A DNA stretch of 8,234 nt, taken from assembly GCA_045653805.1 (NCBI GenBank), contig JAZOMF010000087.1:1-8234 (forward strand), given 5' to 3'. Shown here piece by piece: positions 1-4,548 of the stretch. The stretch comes from SVTX01 sp045653805 (GTDB lineage Bacteria > Bacillota > Clostridia > Oscillospirales > CAG-272). Under the pieces are notes generated by a model. The model saw only the letters and a list, made by a program, of their open reading frames with translations, searched no databases and was not told the origin of the DNA. Every line of letters begins with the position of its first letter. Position 1 is the first letter of the stretch. A program made the position numbers and the translations under genes.

Positions 1-135
1 ATGCCTCCTATGAGCGAGGAAATATTCGTTAAGGACGGCAAAGTGTTTGTTCTTTTCGAATCTGCTTGCCAAAAGTACATATTTGGAAACTTTACTCACG
101 GAATTTTTACGTTTAGTTATAAGTTGCCGGAATAA
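1..135 (+). CDS. 3' end of an unidentified gene (partial, N-terminus outside window)
   Basis: Frame 1 is open from the first base to a TAA at 133-135, giving 44 residues, and is followed 8 nt later by a strong terminator, as expected for the end of a gene. The ATG at base 1 may be internal, because nothing upstream is visible. The peptide has a PPMSEEIFV start, then a VFVLFESA-x-QKY stretch and an aromatic-rich end. I have an impression of similar C-terminal tails in clostridial beta-propeller-like or secreted hypothetical proteins, but the fragment is too short to assign a function. No signal peptide or membrane segment is visible in this part. Confidence 0.6.
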   Translation: MPPMSEEIFVKDGKVFVLFESACQKYIFGNFTHGIFTFSYKLPE

Positions 136-143
136 ATTGAAAC

Positions 144-169
144 AAAAAGCCCCGAAAACGGGGCTTTTT
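144..169 (+). terminator. Rho-independent terminator after the partial gene
   Basis: AAAAAGCCCCG (144-154) pairs perfectly with CGGGGCTTTTT (159-169) around an AAAA tetraloop, giving an 11-bp stem whose right arm ends in a T5 tract. It lies 8 nt after the TAA at 135. Because the A-run faces the T-run, it could also stop transcription from the right. Confidence 0.93.
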
Positions 170-218
170 GATTGGTTTGATAAATTGCAATTTAGCGGGG
201 AGATAGACGATATTCGCC

Positions 219-320
219 AACCGTAGGGCGGGGGCGATTTGCTTGCAAATGAGCTGTCGCCGCAACGAACAATTTAAATTTAACACAGGTGGGACGTCGA
301 GGGCGCCGTCCCCTACGGTT
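219..320 (+). repeat. Two-hairpin intergenic repeat, copy A
   Basis: This roughly 100-bp element is bounded by 10-bp perfect terminal inverted repeats, AACCGTAGGG (219-228) and CCCTACGGTT (311-320). Its left arm (227-261) folds into a hairpin capped by ATTTGC-TT-GCAAAT (237-250). An AT-rich hinge with AATTTAAATT follows. The right arm (GGGACG at 291-296, CGTCCC at 307-312) forms a second hairpin. Copy D at 8135 has the same orientation and architecture; copy B at 374 is inverted. It has no coding capacity of its own, so it is a MITE- or REP-like element by structure. No target-site duplication is obvious. Confidence 0.85.
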
Positions 321-373
321 TTAAACGTTTGCCAATTTGTTTACCGTAGAATGTGTTTTAACGATTTCAAATT

Positions 374-453
374 CGTAGGGGACGACGTCCTCGGCGTCCC
401 GCTCGTTGAATTTAAATGTTCGTTAACGGGAGGAGCAAGCCCCTCCCCTACGG
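374..453 (-). repeat. Two-hairpin intergenic repeat, copy B (inverted, variant arm)
   Basis: CGTAGGGG (374-381) and CCCCTACG (445-452) are the terminal inverted repeats. Read on the minus strand, the element carries the same right-arm hairpin as copies A and D (GGGACG...CGTCCC, here at 380-400) and a similar AT-rich hinge containing CGAACA-TTTAAATT. Its other arm is different: GGGAGG (428-433) pairs with CCTCCC (442-447) around a short GC-AA-GC core. Copies A and B face each other across a 53-bp spacer, so the pair could also form a larger fold-back structure. Confidence 0.8.
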
Positions 454-540
454 CGTATGGTATCGTCCCTCTCACCGATAAACATCAATTTATCAACGTT
501 GGTGTAAAAATCCACGGGGCGGCTTTTTATCTTGCCCTGC
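454..540. other. Intergenic stretch with no recognisable gene
   Basis: A 103-codon open frame crosses the repeats and this stretch (243-554). It has no ribosome binding site, most of its length is repeat DNA, and it ends inside the promoter spacer, so I do not call it a gene. I see no tRNA, riboswitch or clear terminator here. The only small structure is a weak inverted repeat, GATAAA (476-481) with TTTATC (488-493). Confidence 0.5.
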
Positions 541-568
541 TTGACTTTATGTAAAATTTTGCTATAAT
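541..568 (+). promoter_or_regulatory. Sigma-A-type promoter of the alpha/beta hydrolase gene
   Basis: A -35 box TTGACT (541-546) is followed after 16 bp by a perfect -10 box TATAAT (563-568). Initiation would fall near 575. A 12-bp palindrome AATAGGTCTATT (572-583) covers that position and could be an operator. The predicted leader is about 120 nt long. Confidence 0.85.
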
Positions 569-604
569 ATAAATAGGTCTATTATTGTCCGAGGGAGAGC
601 TTTT

Positions 605-643
605 ATGCATAAAATTTTCACGGCAAGATATAATAGGTTATAA
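605..643 (+). CDS. Possible 12-codon leader ORF upstream of the hydrolase
   Basis: Within the hydrolase leader, GAGGGAGAG (590-598) sits about 6 nt before an ATG that opens MHKIFTARYNRL and stops at TAA (641-643). The stop lies inside a perfect 10-bp palindrome, GGTTATAACC (636-645). A ribosome-binding-like sequence, a very short frame and an adjacent palindrome could suggest a leader peptide, but the frame is short enough to occur by chance. The peptide shows no regulatory-residue run such as repeated Trp, His or Leu, so classical attenuation is not supported. Confidence 0.25.
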   Translation: MHKIFTARYNRL

Positions 644-696
644 CCAAAAGAAAACCAATTCGTGATCTAAAATCAAAGTGAGAGGAGGGGCATGAC

Positions 697-1755
697 ATGG
701 CAGATATGTTTGATTATATTAAGTGGCGCGGGGATCTATCCTTTTATCAATCGAGATTTTGCGCGGTGGACGGTCTGGTTTTGTCATCGCTCACCTTTAT
801 AAATTTCGACGCGCTGGGCGGCGGTGAGGATATTTGCATCAAGGCGGCGACCGAGGATTACTGTCCCAGCGGCAGCTATGATGACACCGATTTCGGCTTG
901 ATCGTGCCCACCATAAAAATAAACAAGCTTTTCTGCAAATGCGGCACGACCCGACGATTTGGCAACATTATGGTATCGGATTTTGTGGAAAGAACCGACG
1001 CCGAGGAGGGAATACAGTTTGCGGCGATGACCTTTCACATCAGCCGCGACCGCATGGTGGTGGCATTCCGTGGTACCGACGATTCGCTTGTCGGTTGGCG
1101 CGAGGATTGTTGCCTTTCATATCTTGAGGAGATCCCTGCGCAGGGAATGGCGGTGCGCTACATCTCGCGCATAGCGAACAAGTACCCGGGCAAGAAGATC
1201 ATCGTGGTGGGTCACTCCAAGGGCGGAAATCTCTCGCTTTATTCGGCGCTGAAGTGTCCCGAGGAGGTTGCCGAGCGCATTATACGCGCTTACAGCTTTG
1301 ACGGCCCCGGACTTTCAAAGGAAATGATGTCAAATGAGCGCTATCACGCTATGAAGAACCGTTTGGAGATAATTTTGCCTCAATCTGCCTACGTTGGCGT
1401 TATGTTTGAGAGAGGCGAGCGATTCAGCGTTATCAAGAGCACGGGAAGAGGACTTTTCCAGCACGATCCATTTACTTGGGAGATAGAGGGAACGAATCTT
1501 GTTCCTATGAATGAGCTATCCACCGTCGGAAAGCTTCACGAGGCGAGATTCCGCGACCGAATGGAGGAGCTGACCGCCGAGGATCGCCGCGCCGTGGTTG
1601 AAATGTTATTTGATTCTATTTCGGCTTCGGGCATCAAGACCCTTTCCGAGCTTCGTGAACGTGGATTTGCCAAGGTTTTGTCTGTAATCAAGACCTACGG
1701 ATCTTATGACCGTGAAAAGCGAGAGCTTGTAAGAACGCTTTTGTTTAAAAGATAA
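697..1755 (+). CDS. DUF2974 (Mbeg1-like) alpha/beta hydrolase, lipase-related
   Basis: The 352-residue protein opens with the hallmark of this family, a Y-x-KWRGDLSF-x-QS stretch (residues 7-19) followed by a variable segment. FRGTDD (124-129) resembles the oxyanion-side motif of class 3 lipases. The nucleophile elbow is GHSKGG with Ser174, the probable charge-relay His is H256 in LFQHDPFTWE, and an acidic candidate is D202 in FDGPG. These catalytic assignments are by analogy. There is no signal peptide or membrane helix, so it is probably cytoplasmic; the substrate is unknown, though lipids or esters are plausible. The start is set by AGGAGG (683-688), 8 nt before ATG 697; an ATG at 692 is out of frame. 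The gene stands alone, with its own promoter and a terminator right after the stop. The family assignment is confident, the activity is not. Confidence 0.88.
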   Translation: MADMFDYIKWRGDLSFYQSRFCAVDGLVLSSLTFINFDALGGGEDICIKAATEDYCPSGSYDDTDFGLIVPTIKINKLFCKCGTTRRFGNIMVSDFVERTDAEEGIQFAAMTFHISRDRMVVAFRGTDDSLVGWREDCCLSYLEEIPAQGMAVRYISRIANKYPGKKIIVVGHSKGGNLSLYSALKCPEEVAERIIRAYSFDGPGLSKEMMSNERYHAMKNRLEIILPQSAYVGVMFERGERFSVIKSTGRGLFQHDPFTWEIEGTNLVPMNELSTVGKLHEARFRDRMEELTAEDRRAVVEMLFDSISASGIKTLSELRERGFAKVLSVIKTYGSYDREKRELVRTLLFKR

Positions 1756-1760
1756 TAAAC

Positions 1761-1798
1761 AAAGAAAAAAGCACCGAATTTTCGGTGCTTTTTTCTTT
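1761..1798. terminator. Bidirectional terminator between convergent hydrolase gene and khpA
   Basis: GCACCGAA (1771-1778) and TTCGGTGC (1781-1788) form the core, flanked by A-rich sequence on the left (1761-1770) and its T-rich complement on the right (1789-1798). The whole forms a nearly perfect 18-bp inverted repeat. Each strand therefore presents a stem followed by a long U-tract. It lies 5 nt after the hydrolase stop and about 30 nt after the khpA stop on the other strand, so it can serve both transcripts. Confidence 0.93.
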
Positions 1799-1827
1799 GA
1801 TAAGTATCATTCAAGCAAAGCTTGAAA

Positions 1828-2064
1828 TTATCTGATATCAACGTTGACCTTTTTATTGCAGCCGTTTGCGGCAGCCTTAATAACCATACGGATAGCCTTA
1901 GCTATACGGCCGTTTTTGCCGATAACCATGCCCATATCGTCGGGAGCAACGCTCAGGGTAAGATTGATACTTGTTTCGGTCTCGTTTTCAATAACCACGA
2001 CCTCGTCGGGATTGTCAACGATGGCAACTGCAATATTGCGAAGTGTTTCTTTCAAATCTACCAT
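1828..2064 (-). CDS. khpA: KhpA, KH-domain RNA-binding protein (YlqC family)
   Basis: The 78-residue protein is a single KH domain, the usual size for KhpA. The RNA-gripping GxxG loop is GKNG (49-52), within VIGKNGRIAKAIR, and is preceded by strands (ENETETSINLTLSVAP) and an acidic DDMG turn. In other Firmicutes, KhpA pairs with KhpB/Jag, binds many transcripts and affects cell division and envelope growth; that is family knowledge. The start is supported by AAGGAGA (2071-2077), 6 nt upstream of the ATG. It is the last gene of the ylxM-ffh-rpsP-khpA operon, 43 nt after rpsP, and the bidirectional terminator follows. Lying next to rpsP is the conserved location for this gene. Confidence 0.95.
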   Translation of the reverse strand: MVDLKETLRNIAVAIVDNPDEVVVIENETETSINLTLSVAPDDMGMVIGKNGRIAKAIRMVIKAAANGCNKKVNVDIR

Positions 2065-2107
2065 GGGTATTCTCCTTAAAAATCGGTATTTTTTAATTGA
2101 CTATAAA

Positions 2108-2350
2108 TTAGTCAATGATACCGGACTTCTTAAGAAGATCCTTTACGGTGTCGGTAGGCTGTGCGCCGTTTGCAAGCCACTTCTTAGCAACCTCTGCATT
2201 GATCTTGATCTCTGCGGGATTGGTGAGGGGGTTGTAGTAACCAACTTCCTCGATGAAACGGCCGTCTCTGGGGTAACGGCTGTCAGCAACAACTACGCGA
2301 TAGAAGGGAGCCTTCTTCTGTCCCATTCTGGTAAGTCTCATTTTAACCAT
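2108..2350 (-). CDS. rpsP: 30S ribosomal protein S16
   Basis: The 80-residue product begins MVKMRLTRMGQ and continues with KKAPFYRVVVADSR-x-PRDGRFIEE-x-GYYNPL, the strongly conserved signature of bacterial S16, which helps assemble the body of the small subunit. The frame extends five codons further to a TTG at 2365, but that TTG overlaps the ribosome binding site. GGAGG (2359-2363) lies 8 nt before the ATG at 2350, and family alignments start at MVK, so I place the start at 2350. It is third in the operon, 79 nt after ffh and 43 nt before khpA. The C-terminus stops at KKSGIID without an extension. Confidence 0.97.
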   Translation of the reverse strand: MVKMRLTRMGQKKAPFYRVVVADSRYPRDGRFIEEVGYYNPLTNPAEIKINAEVAKKWLANGAQPTDTVKDLLKKSGIID

Positions 2351-2405
2351 GTTTTTGTCCTCCAAAAATTTTGATATAATTATTTTTTTGTTTTTTATTC
2401 ATTAA

Positions 2406-2419
2406 AAGCCTTTCGGCTT
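2406..2419 (-). other. Small stem-loop in the ffh-rpsP gap
   Basis: On the minus strand AAGCC and GGCTT enclose a GAAA tetraloop, just after the ffh stop at 2430. The stem is only 5 bp and is followed by TTTAAT and A-rich sequence rather than a real U-tract. It could slow polymerase or protect the ffh 3' end, but it is not a convincing terminator and rpsP has no separate clear promoter. Confidence 0.4.
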
Positions 2420-2429
2420 AAATGCTGTT

Positions 2430-3782
2430 TTAAAAGGGAAGCTTAAATTTTCCCATAGCTCTTCTGCCTTGCTTGGATCTACCCATGTCGGTGAATTGCT
2501 TCATCATTTTTTTGATCTGCTCGTGCTGCTTGAGGAGCTTGTTGACTTCCTCAACTGTAGTACCGCTACCCTTGGCAATTCGGATCTTCCTTGATGCGTT
2601 GAGCATTTCGGGGTGAGTGCGCTCTTTTTTGGTCATTGACTTGATGATCGCCTCTTGATGAACGAGCACCTTTTCGTCAAGCTTGGCATCCTTGAGTGCG
2701 CCCGGCTTCATTCCAGGGATCATTCCTGCCAGCTGGTCAAGTCCGCCCATGTTTTTGAGCTGTGCCATCTGTTCAAGATAATCGTCGAGAGTGAATATCT
2801 GCTGTCGGATCTTTTCTTCAAGCTCTGCCGCCTTTTTCTCGTCGAACTGCGCTTGCGCCTTGTCGATGAGGGTAAGCACGTCGCCCATGCCGAGGATTCG
2901 GCGAGCCATACGGTCGGGGTGGAAGGGCTCGATCTGGTCAAGCTTTTCTCCTACACCGATGAACTTGATGGGCTTGCCCGTGATGTAGCGGACGGAAAGT
3001 GCCGCACCGCCGCGGGTATCGCCATCCAGCTTGGTGAGGATGACGCCGGTGATATCCAGCATATTGTTAAAGGTCTCGGCAACGTTTACCGACTCCTGAC
3101 CGATCATCGCGTCGATGGTGAGCAATATTTCGGTAGGCTTGGTGGCTTCCTTGATGTCCTGAAGCTCCTTCATAAGAAGCTCGTCTATCTGAAGTCGACC
3201 CGCGGTATCGATGAATACTGTGTCGTAGCCCTTTTTGTTTGCGAATTTAATGCCTTCGGTTGCAATTTTAACGGGGGATTCCTTATCTCCCATCTCAAAA
3301 ACGGGTATATCAAGCTTTTCGCCTACAACCTGCAACTGCTTGATTGCGGCGGGACGGTAGACGTCACAGGCGACGGGAAGGGGATTTTTGCCCTGCTTTT
3401 TAAGCATGCCCGCAAGCTTACCCGCGTGGGTGGTCTTACCTGCACCCTGCAAACCTACCATCATAATAACAGTGGGGGGATTGGATGCGACCTGAAGCTT
3501 TTGGTGGGTGGAGCCCATAAGAGCCGCCAGCTCCTCGTTTACTATCTTGATGACCTGCTGACCGGGATTGAGTGATTCAAGCACCTGTGCGCCCACTGCT
3601 CGCTCGGAAACGGTCTTTATAAAATCACGGACGACCTTAAAGTTAACGTCTGCCTCGAGGAGTGCAAGCTTTATCTCTCGCATGCCCGCCTTAATGTCCG
3701 CTTCGGTAAGAGTACCCTTGTTTTTGAATTTTTTGAAGGCATTTTCAAGCTTTTCGCTTAAGCTGCTGAACATATTTGACAT
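2430..3782 (-). CDS. ffh: Signal recognition particle protein Ffh (SRP54)
   Basis: The protein has 450 residues, the normal Ffh length. A helical N domain (about 1-95) is followed by the GTPase G domain with P-loop GLQGAGKT (110-117), DVYRPAA (140-146), DTAGR (192-196), TKLD (250-253) and GVGEKLD (276-282). The methionine-rich M domain (about 325-435) binds 4.5S/SRP RNA and signal sequences. Its RNA-contact motif reads SRKIRIAKGSG (397-407), slightly different from the usual SRR-x-RIA-x-GSG. Ffh delivers nascent membrane and secreted proteins to the receptor FtsY. The start at 3782 is supported by GGAGGT (3790-3795), 7 nt upstream; a second in-frame ATG at 3773 is less well placed. It follows ylxM by 38 nt in the operon. 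Confidence 0.98.
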   Translation of the reverse strand: MSNMFSSLSEKLENAFKKFKNKGTLTEADIKAGMREIKLALLEADVNFKVVRDFIKTVSERAVGAQVLESLNPGQQVIKIVNEELAALMGSTHQKLQVASNPPTVIMMVGLQGAGKTTHAGKLAGMLKKQGKNPLPVACDVYRPAAIKQLQVVGEKLDIPVFEMGDKESPVKIATEGIKFANKKGYDTVFIDTAGRLQIDELLMKELQDIKEATKPTEILLTIDAMIGQESVNVAETFNNMLDITGVILTKLDGDTRGGAALSVRYITGKPIKFIGVGEKLDQIEPFHPDRMARRILGMGDVLTLIDKAQAQFDEKKAAELEEKIRQQIFTLDDYLEQMAQLKNMGGLDQLAGMIPGMKPGALKDAKLDEKVLVHQEAIIKSMTKKERTHPEMLNASRKIRIAKGSGTTVEEVNKLLKQHEQIKKMMKQFTDMGRSKQGRRAMGKFKLPF

Positions 3783-3820
3783 ATAAAATACCTCCGTTTT
3801 ATTCTTTTGTGCTTTGCTCC

Positions 3821-4153
3821 TCAGCCCACACTGTCAAGGAGAAGTCTGATCTCCTTTTCAATGTCAGCCGTGCTTCCGCCGTTCTCACAGAGGTGAAGTG
3901 CCTTTGTGGCGTGCGTTTGTGCATCCTCAAACTTTTTGGTGAGACCAAGCTTTTCCTCGTAGAAGAAGAGCTCCTCCTCAGCCTTTTTGATAAGGTCGCG
4001 TACGCCTTGACGGGAAATTCCCATCTCTTCGGCTATCTCGGAGAGTGACATATCGTTGTTATAATAGAAATCAAGTGCATCTCTGCGCCTGTCCTTGAGG
4101 ATATCGCCGTAAAAGTCGAGCAAAAAACCGATATTCAGGTCTTTAGTGAACAT
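3821..4153 (-). CDS. ylxM: YlxM, HTH protein associated with the SRP operon (UPF0122)
   Basis: The 110-residue protein matches the YlxM/p13 family. It has an N-terminal aromatic segment (LLDFYGDILKDRRRDALDFYYNND, spanning 11-34) and a helix-turn-helix resembling sigma factor region 4 (about 35-58, containing LSEIAEEMGISRQGVRDLI). A charged helix rich in Glu and Lys follows, with a short C-terminal helix at 95-110. YlxM is nearly always encoded just before ffh and has been proposed to modulate SRP assembly or expression. The start is set by GGAGGAA (4161-4167), 7 nt before the ATG. It is the first gene of the operon, with a consensus promoter 72 nt upstream. The DNA-binding fold and the palindrome at the promoter make autoregulation possible, but that is inference. 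Confidence 0.95.
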   Translation of the reverse strand: MFTKDLNIGFLLDFYGDILKDRRRDALDFYYNNDMSLSEIAEEMGISRQGVRDLIKKAEEELFFYEEKLGLTKKFEDAQTHATKALHLCENGGSTADIEKEIRLLLDSVG

Positions 4154-4202
4154 TTGCGCCTTCCTCCAACAACTTTTTTGCTTTTTTGCACCGATTTTGT
4201 GG

Positions 4203-4223
4203 TGTAAAGCAAAACACTTTACA
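4203..4223. promoter_or_regulatory. Perfect palindrome over the ylxM transcription start (candidate operator)
   Basis: TGTAAAG (4203-4209) and CTTTACA (4217-4223) are perfect inverted repeats separated by a 7-bp spacer. The expected start of the ylxM transcript, about 7 nt from the -10 box, falls inside the right arm near 4218. This is where a repressor site would sit. In RNA it could also form a hairpin in the first bases of the leader. Confidence 0.55.
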
Positions 4224-4224
4224 G

Positions 4225-4253
4225 ATTATATCATCATTTTTGCATTTTGTCAA
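4225..4253 (-). promoter_or_regulatory. Consensus sigma-A promoter of the ylxM-ffh-rpsP-khpA operon
   Basis: On the minus strand a perfect -35 box TTGACA (4253-4248) is separated by exactly 17 bp from a perfect -10 box TATAAT (4230-4225). Transcription would start near 4218, leaving a leader of about 65 nt before the ylxM ATG. AT-rich sequence upstream (4254-4285) could act as an UP element. Confidence 0.93.
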
Positions 4254-4317
4254 TAGTTTTTTGAAAAAAATTTAAAATTTTTCGGAAGTGTTTTGTCACA
4301 TAATATATAATGAAAAC

Positions 4318-4343
4318 ATCCGACGAAAACGTCGGATATTTTT
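4318..4343 (+). terminator. Solitary terminator-like hairpin in the divergent region
   Basis: ATCCGACG (4318-4325) and CGTCGGAT (4330-4337) form a perfect 8-bp stem with an AAAA loop, followed by ATTTTT. The T-tract gives it plus-strand polarity; the minus-strand side has only GTTTTC. No gene precedes it on the plus strand. A TATAAT (4306-4311) stands 6 nt before the stem, but no good -35 box is found. Confidence 0.65.
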
Positions 4344-4474
4344 GCTTTTATGGTGAAAGAGGATTATGCAAAAAATATGAATATGCATTTTTGTTTATAA
4401 TATACAATCCTTACGTTGTTGATACGGAAATTCGCAATAAATCATACGAAAATGTGCATAATTTCAAAAAAGTG
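4344..4474. other. AT-rich spacer upstream of the transporter promoter
   Basis: I see no gene here. A 16-codon frame at 4350-4400 lacks a ribosome binding site. A TATAAT at 4396-4401 has no matching -35 box. The A/T runs just before 4475, including ATTTCAAAAAAGTG, may help RNA polymerase at the strong downstream promoter. No riboswitch-like fold was recognised. Confidence 0.5.
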
Positions 4475-4503
4475 TTGACAAGTTGCTGACTTGGTGATAC
4501 AAT
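4475..4503 (+). promoter_or_regulatory. Strong promoter of the amino acid ABC transporter operon
   Basis: A perfect -35 box TTGACA (4475-4480) is followed by a 17-bp spacer and the -10 box TACAAT (4498-4503), preceded by an extended TGA. The start would be near 4510, giving a 40-nt leader. CAAGT (4479-4483) and ACTTG (4489-4493) form a 5-5-5 inverted repeat between the two boxes, a position where a repressor would block polymerase. The downstream ribosome binding site is GGAGG at 4536-4540. Confidence 0.9.
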
Positions 4504-4548
4504 AATATACATCCAAATACTAATTTTTATTCATCGGAGGACAAAAAA

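Noticed and set aside
219..453. Possible CRISPR array
   Set aside because: The units differ in orientation, have palindromic hairpin arms and hinge sequences rather than constant repeats with regular unique spacers, and no cas genes are present.
243..554. Open frame of 103 codons across the intergenic region
   Set aside because: It consists largely of the two repeat copies, has no ribosome binding site, and ends in the hydrolase promoter. Composition and structure are explained by the repeats.
2655..3575. 306-codon plus-strand frame antisense to ffh
   Set aside because: It lies entirely inside the well-supported ffh gene on the opposite strand and resembles no protein family; it is a shadow frame caused by codon bias.
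4154..4202. Possible riboswitch or RNA leader before ylxM
   Set aside because: The leader is about 65 nt and shows only a mismatched small stem (GGTG with CACC); no conserved riboswitch pattern was recognised.
4350..4400. 16-codon frame in the transporter upstream region
   Set aside because: No ribosome binding site precedes it, no promoter fits, and the sequence is simple A/T-rich.
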